Below are positions 36,777 through 46,317 of a stretch of DNA of 64,000 nt, one piece after another. Position 1 is the stretch's first letter. Each line of letters begins with the position of its first letter. The position numbers and the translations under genes were made by a program. The notes beneath the pieces are model-generated. The model was not told the DNA's origin. It ran no database searches and worked only from the letters and a program-made list of their open reading frames with translations. The stretch is from Gemmatimonadaceae bacterium (GTDB lineage Bacteria > Gemmatimonadota > Gemmatimonadetes > Gemmatimonadales > Gemmatimonadaceae): NCBI GenBank assembly GCA_019752115.1, contig JAIEMN010000018.1:62001-126000 (forward strand). The letters run 5' to 3'.

Positions 36777-39700
36777 CTAGAACGAGGAGTTGCGGAACGT
36801 CTGCCGGTCGTAGTTGAACTTCAGTTCAGGCTGCGCCTTGAGGGCGATGAAGAAATTAAACGAGAAATTGCCGTTCGGCGCCTGAGACATCGAGAACACG
36901 GCGTTCCAGTCATGGAGTGCGCGCTGCAGGCCGACCTGCTGACTGGAGAAGCGCTTGCGCACCGCGTCGTACTGCGTACTCCACTGGGCCGCCCAGTTCG
37001 GCGTGATGTTGAACGACAGATTGGCCGTGACGTTCTGCGTGGGCGGCTGAATGAACACGGGGGCGCCGATGGCGCTCTGCCCGGTGTTCAGCCCCGTGGC
37101 GGGGGCGCTCTGCGCCAGCAGCAGACAGTTCTGATACACGAGGATGCCCAGCGAGCGCTGATTTTCGCACAACGCGGCCGGATCGTTCACGATCTGGGTC
37201 CCGCCGCGCGGGCGCCGCTGGCGAGCCGCGTTGTACTGGAGATTGAGGCGCCAGCCACCGCCCGAGGGCAACGCCATCTGGAGCCCGCGCATGTTCGCGC
37301 CACCGGCCGCGTTCATGTTGCGCGACTGCCGCGTGATGTTCTGCTCGCCGAGCGAACGCTCGCCGCCGGGTGAGACCGGCGCGCCCGCCGAATCCACCGC
37401 GACCTCGCTCTTCAAGCCGAGCAGACGCCCGATGAACGCGAAGAGGGCGGACTTGCTGTCCATGGAGAAGGTGACGCCGAAGTCCGTGCGATACGGGCTG
37501 AACGTCGCCGTATCGGACATGGGGTCACCCTGGAAGAGATCGTAGGCCGTGCGGAAATCCAGCCCCGGCAACAAATCCGTGCGCCCCGAGATGTTGAACA
37601 TCTTGTCGGTGAAGCCCTTGCCCGTGCTGTCGGCGCGCACGAAGTCGTAGGTCAGCGACGAGAAGTTGAGCGAGAGCAGCTTGATCTTCTTGCCGCTCTC
37701 GGGTGACGAGTCGGCCGGCGCCCGGAGCTTGGCCTCGAGGTTGGTGTTCATCGAGAGCGTGACGCGATTCTGCGCGAGCGCGCCGAGATAGCCCACGCGC
37801 GTGCGCCCCAACGCCTGCAGGTACTCGTCACTCACGCTCGCCGCCGGCGAGTACGACCAGCTGATGCCCGGGCTGATCGAGTGACGCAGCTTGGCCACCG
37901 GCCCCAGCCCCGGGAGCATCGCGTACAGCGTGGGCGAGGCACCGACACTGTAGCTCAGGCGCTTGGACTGGCTGACGAACTTGCCGCCACTGCGCTCGGT
38001 GCGCACGAACAGGCCCGAGGCGCCATCGACGTTCGCGACGCTGATGGACGGCGCGATGTTCCAGGTGCCCTGGAAGAATCGGGGCAGATTGAACGCGGTG
38101 GTCCAGTCGACGTTCGTCTCGTAGGTGCGATCGAAGACGCGAATGACGCGCTGGGAGGTATCCCGCACGCCGATGATCTCGCGCTGCTCCGGATAGTTGC
38201 GGACGTTCTCGCTGACGGTGAACGAGTTCTGCCACTGGAAGTCCCACAACTTGATCGGCGTATCGAAGCCGAACTGCATGTTGCGCCGGCTGGCGTTGAA
38301 GCGCGAGCTGTCGATCCCGCCGGTCGTGCTGGCCTTGTAGACGAACGGGAACTGAATGCCCTGGTCCATCTTGCTCTGCCCGCTCAGCGAAAAGCGCAAG
38401 CTGGGCGTCCACGACGCGGCGCCGGCCTGCAGCGTGCCCGCGGTCACGTTCAGCGAGGGGAAGTCCATGTCGACCTGCGACCGCCCCGGATACTGCACGC
38501 GCGAGCCACCGATCGAGATCTGCGCCGGGCCGACCTTCGTCTGGTAATTCAGCTGCGACCGGATCGTCGCCATCGACTGAAACGGATTGATCGCCGTCTG
38601 TCGCTGCACCTGGGTGTTCTGCACCCAGTTGAGCCGTGCCGTGAGCCGGGTGTTTCGGGAAAAATCCTGATTGTGATTCAGGGTCCACGACGAATTCGTG
38701 GTGCCGTTCCGCAAGTCCTGAAAGGAGTACGCCAGCTCGCCGTTCACGAACCGATCGAGCCACTTGTAGCGCAGCTCGGCATTGCCACGCAGGAAGCCTG
38801 GATCGGTGGCCGTGGCGCGCGCGCCGCTGCGCCAGTCGAACGACGCCTCCGCGTTCATGAAGTCGTTGATCGCGAAGAAGTAGCCGATGTTCTGCACACT
38901 GCGCCGATACGACGGGCTGTTCCGGAAGAGTTCCGCGACACCGAAATTCGGCGTGAGCATGCCCGACCGGCGCCCCGAGCGCACGTCCTGGAAGAAGAAC
39001 GGGATCCAGAAGACCGGCACTTCGCCGATGTACAAGATGCCCGGCCGCGCCACCATCACATTTTCGGACACGAACTTCATGTCCTTGGTGGTGAAGTGGA
39101 AATGCGGCTCGGTGTGATCGCAGTAGGTGAACGAGCCGTTCTTCGCGTACACGAGATGACGGCCACTGACGAGCGTATCGGCGAGGATCGTACTGCGGCG
39201 CGCCGTCAGGAAGAGCCGCTGCCCCGACACGACCGACGTCGAGAAGGCACCGGTGATCCCCTGCTTGGCTTCGAGATCGTATTCGATCCGGCCATTGGCG
39301 ATGAAGTCGTCGGCATCCTGCTGCGTCGGATCGCGCAGCAGCACCGTGTCGCCGAGCGCCACCACTTTCTTGGTGGAGTCGTTGTAGACGATGGAATCGC
39401 CGACCAGCATCGTTTCGTCACGCTGCACGCCCGAAGGCTTGCCCTTGAGCGTGAGGAGCCGCGTCACGGCGTCGAACTTGACGGTGTCGCCCTGATAGAG
39501 GACCCGCTTGTACCCCTCCTTGTCGAGGAGTTCGCGCATCGCCGAGTCGGGCGCCGCGAAGTCGAAGACGCGCCGCTCCTTGCTCAGTGCCCGGGTGCTG
39601 TCGTTCGGCGAGCGCTTGCCGCCCGCCTGCCCACCGGCGGGCGGCTGCATCGTGCTGGGGCGCCCGGTCGGGCGCTGGCCCTCGGCAGGACGCAGCGCGG

Positions 39701-39788
39701 CAAGCACGAGCGCTGTGGCGCTCAGCAGCTTCCCGCCTCCGCGACCAACGCGCCGGACGAGGCGCGCGAGGCCCGGCCCAGCGTTCAC
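36777..39788 (-). CDS. lptD: LPS-assembly outer membrane protein LptD
   Basis: Outer-membrane translocon that inserts lipopolysaccharide into the outer leaflet. The 1003-aa protein has a signal sequence (about residues 18-36). An OstA/LptA-like beta-jellyroll follows (about 90-260: KRVLYQGDTVKFDAVTRLL, VGDSIVYNDSTKKVVALGD). Then comes the LptD barrel start with EVPVFWIPFFFQDVRSGRRSGML, and a long C-terminal barrel ending in an aromatic residue (RNSSF). The Cys content is low, so disulfide control as in E. coli is not evident. The GTG start overlaps the tatC stop (GTGA). It resembles the Bacteroidota-style LptD more than the proteobacterial type. Confidence 0.9.
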   Translation of the reverse strand: MNAGPGLARLVRRVGRGGGKLLSATALVLAALRPAEGQRPTGRPSTMQPPAGGQAGGKRSPNDSTRALSKERRVFDFAAPDSAMRELLDKEGYKRVLYQGDTVKFDAVTRLLTLKGKPSGVQRDETMLVGDSIVYNDSTKKVVALGDTVLLRDPTQQDADDFIANGRIEYDLEAKQGITGAFSTSVVSGQRLFLTARRSTILADTLVSGRHLVYAKNGSFTYCDHTEPHFHFTTKDMKFVSENVMVARPGILYIGEVPVFWIPFFFQDVRSGRRSGMLTPNFGVAELFRNSPSYRRSVQNIGYFFAINDFMNAEASFDWRSGARATATDPGFLRGNAELRYKWLDRFVNGELAYSFQDLRNGTTNSSWTLNHNQDFSRNTRLTARLNWVQNTQVQRQTAINPFQSMATIRSQLNYQTKVGPAQISIGGSRVQYPGRSQVDMDFPSLNVTAGTLQAGAASWTPSLRFSLSGQSKMDQGIQFPFVYKASTTGGIDSSRFNASRRNMQFGFDTPIKLWDFQWQNSFTVSENVRNYPEQREIIGVRDTSQRVIRVFDRTYETNVDWTTAFNLPRFFQGTWNIAPSISVANVDGASGLFVRTERSGGKFVSQSKRLSYSVGASPTLYAMLPGLGPVAKLRHSISPGISWSYSPAASVSDEYLQALGRTRVGYLGALAQNRVTLSMNTNLEAKLRAPADSSPESGKKIKLLSLNFSSLTYDFVRADSTGKGFTDKMFNISGRTDLLPGLDFRTAYDLFQGDPMSDTATFSPYRTDFGVTFSMDSKSALFAFIGRLLGLKSEVAVDSAGAPVSPGGERSLGEQNITRQSRNMNAAGGANMRGLQMALPSGGGWRLNLQYNAARQRRPRGGTQIVNDPAALCENQRSLGILVYQNCLLLAQSAPATGLNTGQSAIGAPVFIQPPTQNVTANLSFNITPNWAAQWSTQYDAVRKRFSSQQVGLQRALHDWNAVFSMSQAPNGNFSFNFFIALKAQPELKFNYDRQTFRNSSF

Positions 39789-40549
39789 GCGACCTCGGCG
39801 GAGAGCCGCGCCTCACGGCGCCGCGCGATGACCCGCGACACGGTGATGGACGCTTCGTACAAGAAGTACAGCGGGATCGTCAGCAGGATCAGCGACGTGG
39901 GATCACTACCGGGCGTAATGATGGCCGCCGCAATCAGGCAACCCACGAGGGCATGCCGGCGGAACCGCGAGAGATACTGCGGCTGTACGATGCCCAGCGC
40001 GGACATCATCGCGATCACGACCGGCAGCTCGAACACTGCCCCGAACGCGAGGCACATGGAGGTCACGAAGGACATGTAGCCCTCCACGGTCTGCATGATC
40101 TGCACCGACTCGCTTTGGAAGCTGGCGTAGAAGCCAAGCGTCACCGGCAACACGTAGTAGAAACTCAGCGCCATGCCGGCCAGGAAGAGCAAGGCCGCGG
40201 AGACGAGCGCGGGGATCACGACCTTCTTCTCGTGGCCGTAGAGTGCCGGCGACAGGAAGCCCCAGATCTGCCAGACGATCACCGGAGACGCCGCGATGAG
40301 GCCCAGCGTGATCGACGCGTTCATCACAATGTCGAACAGGTCACCGACGTGGGTCACCACCAACGGCTGCTTCAGATAGGGGAGGATCGGCTGCTCCAGA
40401 AAGCCGATGACATCCACCTTCTTCGAGTACAGCAGCCCGAACGAGCTCCCCACGCCGAGCGCGATCGCCACGGCGCAGCGGAACAGACGCCAGCGCAGTT
40501 CCTCGAGGTGCTCGAGGAACGGCATTTCCGCGGAGTGACTTCCAGCCAT
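39785..40549 (-). CDS. tatC: Sec-independent translocase subunit TatC
   Basis: Multispanning receptor of the twin-arginine pathway, recognising RR signal peptides. The 254-aa protein begins with the family signature PFLEHLEELRWRLF. It has six membrane segments, with the conserved WQIWGFLSPALYGHEKK region near residue 90 and LAFGAVFELPVVIAMM near 178. It lies between cpoB (25 nt upstream) and lptD (4-nt overlap), in a run of envelope genes. Confidence 0.96.
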   Translation of the reverse strand: MAGSHSAEMPFLEHLEELRWRLFRCAVAIALGVGSSFGLLYSKKVDVIGFLEQPILPYLKQPLVVTHVGDLFDIVMNASITLGLIAASPVIVWQIWGFLSPALYGHEKKVVIPALVSAALLFLAGMALSFYYVLPVTLGFYASFQSESVQIMQTVEGYMSFVTSMCLAFGAVFELPVVIAMMSALGIVQPQYLSRFRRHALVGCLIAAAIITPGSDPTSLILLTIPLYFLYEASITVSRVIARRREARLSAEVA

Positions 40550-40574
40550 GCGAGATTCGGGGTCGGCGCTGGAC

Positions 40575-41453
40575 TCAGCGCAGCGTCTTCAGGGTTTCCG
40601 CCGCGAGCTCGGCTTCGTCGCTGCGCGGGAACCGCGCAATGACCTGCTCGAAGTACTGCCGGGCCTGCGGGATGTTCCCCTGCTGCACGGCCACCTGCCC
40701 CCGCTTGTAGAGCGCGTTTCGAACACGGGACGAATTGGGGTAGCTCGACACGACCGCCGCATATGCGGGGTCGGCCGCCGCCCAGTTCTTCTCGCGGAAC
40801 AGCGACTCGGCGATGTAGTACTGCGCGTCGGGCGCGAGGTCCGACGTGGCATACGAGGTCAGCAGCTCCTGCAGCACGGCCCGACCGGTGGCGTAGGCAT
40901 TCCGGTTGATCAGGTCGAGCCCCTTCTGGTAGAGCTGGCTCGGGCCGGGCTGGCTGGCCACCGGCGTGGTCGCCGTATCGCCCGTCGCCTTTGGTGGCAC
41001 CGCACCGGCGGGCGCGCCGGGGGTCGGCGCGGCGGGTGCGGCCGGGACGCCGGCCGGCACCGCGGCATTCCGCACGGCTTCGAGTTCGCTCCGCAGCCGC
41101 GCAATCGTGGCCTGGCTCTGCCCGAGCAGCGTCTGCACCTGCAGCAGCTGCTCCCGGATGGCGCGCGTTTCGCCGCGCACATCACCCTGCAGGCCGACCG
41201 TCCGTGCGCTCACGCGGGCGAGGGAATCACTGGCCACCTGCAGCTGGCGCGCCACCTGATTGAGCGCCTCCCGCTGCTCCTGCTGGTTCTTCAGGACATC
41301 GGTGCGCATCTGGGCGATATCGCCCTGCAGGACCCGCACGTCACCACGGGTGGCAAAACAGCCCCCCGTGGCCACCACGGCCACGAGGGGAAGGCATCGT
41401 CCAAAGCGCCACAGTCGGGTGGGCATCATCTTCTGGTCTCCGGTGTGGCGCAT
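40575..41453 (-). CDS. cpoB: Tol-Pal system TPR protein CpoB/YbgF
   Basis: Periplasmic protein linking Tol-Pal activity to septal peptidoglycan synthesis. The N-terminus is a probable lipoprotein signal (LVAVVATGGCF, with the lipobox Cys near residue 32). Next comes a coiled coil (about 40-115, with QMRTDVLKNQQEQREALNQV) and an Ala/Pro/Gly linker. TPR repeats follow (SQLYQKGLDLINRNAYATGR, then DAQYYIAESLFREKNWAAAD). At 292 aa it is close to the family length. It begins 4 nt after pal, and the C-terminus resembles YbgF (RFPRSDEAELAAETLKTLR). Confidence 0.92.
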   Translation of the reverse strand: MRHTGDQKMMPTRLWRFGRCLPLVAVVATGGCFATRGDVRVLQGDIAQMRTDVLKNQQEQREALNQVARQLQVASDSLARVSARTVGLQGDVRGETRAIREQLLQVQTLLGQSQATIARLRSELEAVRNAAVPAGVPAAPAAPTPGAPAGAVPPKATGDTATTPVASQPGPSQLYQKGLDLINRNAYATGRAVLQELLTSYATSDLAPDAQYYIAESLFREKNWAAADPAYAAVVSSYPNSSRVRNALYKRGQVAVQQGNIPQARQYFEQVIARFPRSDEAELAAETLKTLR

Positions 41454-41457
41454 CCGC

Positions 41458-42018
41458 TTACTTGGCCGGCTTCAACGTCTCGCCGCCCGCGAGGATCTCG
41501 AACTCGTCGCGACGGTTCTTTGACCACGCTTCCTCGCTCGAGCCCGGCACCGCCGGACGCTCGCGACCAAACGACTGCGTCTCGATGCGCGCTTCGCTGA
41601 TCCCGCGGTCCGTCAGATACTGCTTCGCAGCGACCGCACGACGCCGACCGAGCGCGATGTTGTATTCATCGCTGCCGCGCTCATCGCAGTGACCGGCGAT
41701 ACGGACCTTGAGATTCGGATTCGCGTTGAGGATCGCGATCTTCTCGTCGAGGATCGCCTTCGAATCATCGCGGAGCTCGTCGGCGTCGTACTCGAAGTAG
41801 ATCGTCTCGAGCAGCTTCGCACGCGCCGTGGCGACCTTGTTGTTGTACTCGGCCATGGTGTCGCGCGGCGCGGGCGCCGGAGCAGTCGGACGCGTGGGCG
41901 CCGCTTCCACGGGCGTGGGCGCCGGCTTGGGCGGCTCGGCCACCGGCTTCTTCTTGCACGCACCAAGGACCAGGGCAGCGGACGCCATCAACAGCATCGG
42001 ACGAGCAACGCGCATCAT
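41458..42018 (-). CDS. pal: peptidoglycan-associated lipoprotein Pal
   Basis: Outer-membrane lipoprotein that binds peptidoglycan and TolB. The signal peptide ends in a lipobox (LMASAALVLGAC), followed by a Pro/Ala/Thr linker. The OmpA-like domain has ILNANPNLKVRIAGHCDERGSDEYNIALGRRRA, covering the meso-DAP-binding residues. The 42018 ATG is chosen because GGAG lies 8 nt upstream; the frame opens further to 42066. It is the second structural gene after tolB, with cpoB following. Confidence 0.96.
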   Translation of the reverse strand: MMRVARPMLLMASAALVLGACKKKPVAEPPKPAPTPVEAAPTRPTAPAPAPRDTMAEYNNKVATARAKLLETIYFEYDADELRDDSKAILDEKIAILNANPNLKVRIAGHCDERGSDEYNIALGRRRAVAAKQYLTDRGISEARIETQSFGRERPAVPGSSEEAWSKNRRDEFEILAGGETLKPAK

Positions 42019-42081
42019 GTCGGCAACTCCGTTTCGGGAGGGGAGTAATGACCAGGAACGAACCACACCACGGCGAACGAC

Positions 42082-43398
42082 TTACTGCGACAACAACCGC
42101 GGCGACCAGGCGGCCAACCGCGCCTCCGGACCAAACGTCAACTGCCGCGTGGCGCCGGACTCCGTATCAACGATCCACAACTGCCGCGTCCCCGACTTGG
42201 TCGAGGTGAACACCAGATGCCGCGAATCGGGCGCCCACGAGGGATCCTCGTTGCGTCCGTCCGTGGTGACGATGCGCGTGGTCTGATCACGCAGATTGAT
42301 CGTCATGATCTGAAACGTCTTGTTGTTGCGCGACGAAAACGCCACCAGCCGCCCGTCGGGTGACCAATCGGGTCCCGACCGGTAATCGTTATCGCCGAAC
42401 GACCCCGACGTGAGCAGGTCCACGTTGGCGCCGTCCACGTCGGAAATATAAACCTCCGGATGCCCCGAACGGTCGCTCATGTACGTGAGCCGCTGGCCAT
42501 CGGGACTGAAGCTGGGCTGCGTCGAGGCGCGCCCCCGCCCCACGGTGATCCGCCGCGCCGGACCGCCCTCGAGCGGCTGGGCGTAGAGGTCCGTGCCCGA
42601 CTCAGTGCCCCGCGCGTACACCACGGTGCGGCCGTCGGGCGAGACGGCCGCCGAGCTGTGCTCGACGCCGGGGGCACTCGCGATCGTGCGTTGCGCACCG
42701 GTCACGAGGTCGGTGTACATGATCGGGTTGCGCACGCCGTCGAGGACGTGGTAGACGATCCCCCGCCCGGTCGGGAGCCACTGGGGCGACATGCCGCTTG
42801 GCGTCACCGCGGTCACATTGGCCCCGTCCGAATCCACCGTGTAGATCCGCCCGCCGCGGGTGAAGGCGATGCGCGTCTGGGCGATCCCGCGCTGCCCGGT
42901 GATCCATTCCTCGGCCGCGTCGGCGATCCCGTGCACCGCCATGCGCCAGGCGGGCGACAGCACCGGCGCCGGGAGCGGGAAATCGCGGGTGTTCTTCACG
43001 ACCTTGAGCCCCACGTCATGCAGGGCTACGCGAGCCCACCCCGACGGGAGGATGGTCACTTGCACGATGCCATCCACGCCCAGCTTCGAGAACAGCGGGT
43101 AGTTCGGCGAGCCGTTCACCGGCGGCGCCGCCGAGGTCGACACCACCGAAAAGCGGTCGCTGTTGGTGAAGTCGCGGCTCAGCATGAGCGCGAGCGAGTC
43201 GCCGCGCGTGCCGGCAATCGGGAGGACGATCAGCGCCTTCTTTTCGCCGGCTACGTACTTGAGGCCCAGGCGAACGCCGGGGGCGTCCTGGGCGCGCAGG
43301 GCCGGTGCCGGCAGAAGCGCCAGACCGACCAGCACCGGCAACAGGGCCGCGGTCGCGCGGATGGGACGCAGGAACCGGGAGGGCAAACGCAGAGCCAT
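42082..43398 (-). CDS. tolB: Tol-Pal system beta-propeller TolB
   Basis: Periplasmic propeller that bridges Pal and the TolA arm. It has a signal peptide (MALRLPSRFLRPIRATAALL through about residue 35), an alpha/beta domain with YPLFSKLGVDGIVQ, and six PD40 repeats such as TQPSFSPDGQRLTYMSDRSG and SGPDWSPDGRLVAFSSRNN. The length of 438 aa fits. The ATG at 43398 overlaps the stop of the TonB/TolA-like gene by one base. The longer frame to 43641 is a shadow of that gene. Confidence 0.95.
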   Translation of the reverse strand: MALRLPSRFLRPIRATAALLPVLVGLALLPAPALRAQDAPGVRLGLKYVAGEKKALIVLPIAGTRGDSLALMLSRDFTNSDRFSVVSTSAAPPVNGSPNYPLFSKLGVDGIVQVTILPSGWARVALHDVGLKVVKNTRDFPLPAPVLSPAWRMAVHGIADAAEEWITGQRGIAQTRIAFTRGGRIYTVDSDGANVTAVTPSGMSPQWLPTGRGIVYHVLDGVRNPIMYTDLVTGAQRTIASAPGVEHSSAAVSPDGRTVVYARGTESGTDLYAQPLEGGPARRITVGRGRASTQPSFSPDGQRLTYMSDRSGHPEVYISDVDGANVDLLTSGSFGDNDYRSGPDWSPDGRLVAFSSRNNKTFQIMTINLRDQTTRIVTTDGRNEDPSWAPDSRHLVFTSTKSGTRQLWIVDTESGATRQLTFGPEARLAAWSPRLLSQ

Positions 43399-44159
43399 CA
43401 CTTGGGGCGCAAGGAGTAATCGAACGTGAAGTAGACCACCAGGACGTCGTCCTTCCACCCGCTGGGGAGCGGGCCAAAGCTGCGGGCGGCGCCGACGGCC
43501 TCGATGGCGCCGCGGGCGTCGGCGTCGTACAGCATGTCGCCCGAGCGCTTGACCACCTGAATGTCGGTCACCGAGCCGTCCCGCCGAATCGTGAACTTGA
43601 CCTCGGTGATCAGCGCGGCCGAGACCTTGCTCGGATCCCAATTGAGGGCGATCTGGCGGGTGATCTGGTTCAGGTACCCAGGATACGGGAACTCGATCCC
43701 GTCGGTCTTGATGTTGACGACATCGGCGCCCTTCTTGCCGCCATTCGCGCCCGCCCCCGCCTGCGGCGCCGCCTTGGCGCTCGACTTGGCCGCGGTCTTG
43801 TCACCGGCCTTCTTGCTCTTGGCGGGCGACGGCGTGGCCTTGGGGGTGGCGGCGGCCTTCTTCACCGCCTTGGTGGTGGGGGCAGGCTTCTCCTCCGGCA
43901 CCCGTTCGGCCCCCGCGGCGTCGGGGGCGGGGGCCGCGGCCTCCGTGGACTTCTCCACCCCCACCCGGCGCGGCCCAAGCTGCCCGACCAGCTCGACCCG
44001 ATACACCGGGGGGCGTGCCGGCTCGGGGCGGCCGCCCCACCAGAGCACCAGGAGCACCAGCGCGACATGCACGGCCACCGAGGCCGCGATCCCGCTCCCC
44101 AGTCGCGATGGCGTGCGTCCCGCCGGACGGAGATCCGGGCGGAGCGCGGCGTGCGTCAC
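43398..44159 (-). CDS. TolA/TonB-like energy-transducing protein
   Basis: Transmits proton-motive energy from TolQR to the outer membrane. A single N-terminal membrane anchor (GIAASVAVHVALVLLVLWWGG, about residues 23-44) is followed by a Pro/Lys/Ala-rich periplasmic spacer (about 55-150). A TonB-C-terminal-like domain follows, with GYLNQITRQIALNWDP and VTDIQVVKRSGD. At 253 aa it is shorter than E. coli TolA. Its place between tolR and tolB argues for TolA function. TonB function for the receptor at 10749 cannot be excluded. Confidence 0.88.
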   Translation of the reverse strand: MTHAALRPDLRPAGRTPSRLGSGIAASVAVHVALVLLVLWWGGRPEPARPPVYRVELVGQLGPRRVGVEKSTEAAAPAPDAAGAERVPEEKPAPTTKAVKKAAATPKATPSPAKSKKAGDKTAAKSSAKAAPQAGAGANGGKKGADVVNIKTDGIEFPYPGYLNQITRQIALNWDPSKVSAALITEVKFTIRRDGSVTDIQVVKRSGDMLYDADARGAIEAVGAARSFGPLPSGWKDDVLVVYFTFDYSLRPK

Positions 44160-44569
44160 CGGTTCTCCTCTGGTTCGGCCATCAGCCCCACCTCGGTGAT
44201 CCCCTGCGACTTCATCGCGGCGACCACACGGAGAATGATGCCGTACTGCGCGCCCTCATCCCCGCGCACCAGCACACCGCCCCCGCCCTTCTTCTCGTGC
44301 AACGCCTTGATGGCGCCGGAGAACTCCGCGAAGGACATCGGCACGTCGTCGATGAAGATCTTGCCGCGTCGATCGATGGTGACGACCAACCCGCTCTTCG
44401 GTTCGAGCGGGGCCACATCGGCCTTGGGCAACGACACGTCCACGCCGCCGGTCATGATCGGCGCCGTGATCATGAAGATCACCATGAGCAGCATCATGAC
44501 GTCGATCAGCGAGACCACGTTGATCTCGCCATTCACGCCCATGCGCTCCCCGCGGCGGCCGCGACGCAT
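44156..44569 (-). CDS. tolR: TolR/ExbD family biopolymer transporter
   Basis: Inner-membrane partner of TolQ. The 137-aa protein has one membrane helix with the conserved Asp in VVSLIDVMMLLMVIFMITAP (about residues 19-38). A small periplasmic domain follows, with IDRRGKIFIDDVPMSFAEF and DEGAQYGIILRVVAAMKSQG. It is of normal ExbD/TolR length. It overlaps the downstream TolA/TonB-like gene by 4 nt and lies 3 nt after tolQ. Confidence 0.95.
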   Translation of the reverse strand: MRRGRRGERMGVNGEINVVSLIDVMMLLMVIFMITAPIMTGGVDVSLPKADVAPLEPKSGLVVTIDRRGKIFIDDVPMSFAEFSGAIKALHEKKGGGGVLVRGDEGAQYGIILRVVAAMKSQGITEVGLMAEPEENR

Positions 44570-44572
44570 GCG

Positions 44573-45316
44573 TTAGATCCGCCCTTCGCGCACCATGAGT
44601 GCGATCAGCTCCGAGCCGAAGCCCTCGAGCGCGCTGTCAAAGCGATTGAGTCGCGCCGCGAACACGTTGTAGGCGAATGCCGCGGGAATAGCCACGGCCA
44701 GCGCCGCGGCGGTGGCCAGGAGCGCCGTGGAGATACCCGGCGCGACCGCCCCGATATTGCCGGAGCCCTTGGTCGCGATCCCCTGGAAGGCTTCGATCAC
44801 CCCGAGCACCGTGCCGAACAGGCCGATGAGCGGACTGACGCTGCCGATCGTCGCGAGCCACGGGATGAAGCGGCCAAGCTCTTCCCGCTCCCGCCCCGTT
44901 TCGGCGTCCAGCACCAGCCGGAGCGCCTCCACCTGGGAGCCGGACAGTCGCGCCGTGCGATCAGACGTGGCGCCGAGCGCGGGCTTGGTGTCATTGAGGA
45001 ACTGCACCGCCCGCGCGAAGACCGCCGTGAACGCACTGGGCTTCGACCGCTGCGCCAACAGCGCCGCTTCATCGATGCCGCGCGCACGCTCGAACTCCCG
45101 CACAAACGTGTCGCCGTTGCGCTCGGCGCCCGAGAACGCGCGCCACTTGGCGAACATCAGCGCCCACGAGAGGAGCGACAGCAGCGCGAGCAGCACGAGC
45201 ACGGCCTTGGTGACGACATCGCTGTTCGCGATCAGCGCGAAGATCGACGTGTTCGCGGCCCCATTGGTCGTGGACAGCTGCAGCAGCGCCACCAGCCCGG
45301 TTCCGCCAGCGATCAC
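44573..45316 (-). CDS. tolQ: TolQ/ExbB family proton channel protein
   Basis: Proton-conducting motor subunit driving Tol-Pal (or TonB). The 247-aa protein has three membrane segments: about residues 34-54 (AVLVLLALLSLLSWALMF), 141-165 (IGSVSPLIGLFGTVLGVIEAF) and 180-205 (ISTALLATAAALAVAIPAAF). The conserved Gly-rich signatures of the family are all visible. The start codon overlaps the epimerase stop, and tolR follows by 3 nt. Linkage to pal and tolB supports TolQ over ExbB. Confidence 0.94.
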   Translation of the reverse strand: MIAGGTGLVALLQLSTTNGAANTSIFALIANSDVVTKAVLVLLALLSLLSWALMFAKWRAFSGAERNGDTFVREFERARGIDEAALLAQRSKPSAFTAVFARAVQFLNDTKPALGATSDRTARLSGSQVEALRLVLDAETGREREELGRFIPWLATIGSVSPLIGLFGTVLGVIEAFQGIATKGSGNIGAVAPGISTALLATAAALAVAIPAAFAYNVFAARLNRFDSALEGFGSELIALMVREGRI

Positions 45317-46278
45317 TGGCCCGCTCCGCGCCGACGCGCGGCGAAGAATTCGAATGCGCGCTCCAGCCCTTCGCGCACGGAGACCTTGGGCGTCCAGCCA
45401 AGGATCTCCCGGGCCTTGGCCGTATTCAGCGCGGACCGCGCCAACTCACCGGCGCGCGCCGGCGCATACTCGATGGGTGCCGTGGCCCCCGACACCGCGC
45501 GCAGCGTTTCGGCGAGCGTGTTCACCGACGTCTCGACGCCGGTGCCGATGTTGAAGGCGCGCGCATCGAGCCGTCCCTTTGGCGGGAGCGTCGCCGTGGC
45601 GGCCGCGAAATTGGCCCCCGCCACATCGCCGGCGTAGACGTAGTCGCGCGTCTGCTCACCGTCGCCGAAGACGGTGAGCGCCCGTCCGTCGAGAAGCCGG
45701 TTGCAGAAGATCGCCACGACGCCCGCCTCGCCATGCGGATCCTGACGCGGGCCGTACACATTGCCGTAGCGCAACGCCACGGTGTCGAGGCCATGCACGC
45801 GGCCGTAGTAGGCGAGATAGTACTCGCACGACAGCTTGGCGATGCCGTAGGGCGCTTCCGGATTCTTCTCCTGCGTTTCCGGGCTTGGCGGCGGTTCGAA
45901 GTCGCCATACAACGCGCCGCCCGTCGACGAGAAGATCGTGCGCGTCGGATAGCCACTCGCGCGCACGGCTTCCATGATGTTGAGCGTACCCAGAATGTTC
46001 TTCGTGGCGTCGTACGCCGGATCATTCACACTGCGACGCACGTCGATCTGTGCGGCGAGATGGCAGATGACATCGAAGCGCCCCTCGCGCACGAGCGTTG
46101 CCGCCTCGGGGGTCGTGATGTCGCCGCGAACAAAGCGCGCGGCCGCCGGAATGTTCTCCTCACGGCCACTCGACAGATCGTCGAGAATGGTGACGCTCCA
46201 GCCTTCGGCCAGGAAGCGGTCGGCCACATGCGAGCCGATGAAGCCGGCCCCGCCCGTCACCAGAATCGTGTTCGCCAT
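45313..46278 (-). CDS. NAD-dependent sugar-nucleotide epimerase/dehydratase
   Basis: Extended SDR of the UDP-glucose 4-epimerase-like group, 321 aa. NAD-binding TGGAGFIGSHV is at residues 8-18, DDLSSG near 35, and the catalytic Thr/Ser-Tyr-Lys with YGIAKLSCEYY near 145-155. RYGNVYGPRQDPHGEAGV at about 168 is common in GalE-like enzymes. The substrate cannot be fixed; UDP-glucose, UDP-GlcNAc or UDP-glucuronate are all plausible. It probably opens the tol transcription unit, since a -10-like element and a LysM-gene terminator lie just upstream. Confidence 0.9.
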   Translation of the reverse strand: MANTILVTGGAGFIGSHVADRFLAEGWSVTILDDLSSGREENIPAAARFVRGDITTPEAATLVREGRFDVICHLAAQIDVRRSVNDPAYDATKNILGTLNIMEAVRASGYPTRTIFSSTGGALYGDFEPPPSPETQEKNPEAPYGIAKLSCEYYLAYYGRVHGLDTVALRYGNVYGPRQDPHGEAGVVAIFCNRLLDGRALTVFGDGEQTRDYVYAGDVAGANFAAATATLPPKGRLDARAFNIGTGVETSVNTLAETLRAVSGATAPIEYAPARAGELARSALNTAKAREILGWTPKVSVREGLERAFEFFAARRRGAGQ

Positions 46279-46317
46279 GCCGCGGTCTGCCTCTCAGTTA
46301 GTGGTGGAAGGTCCCGC

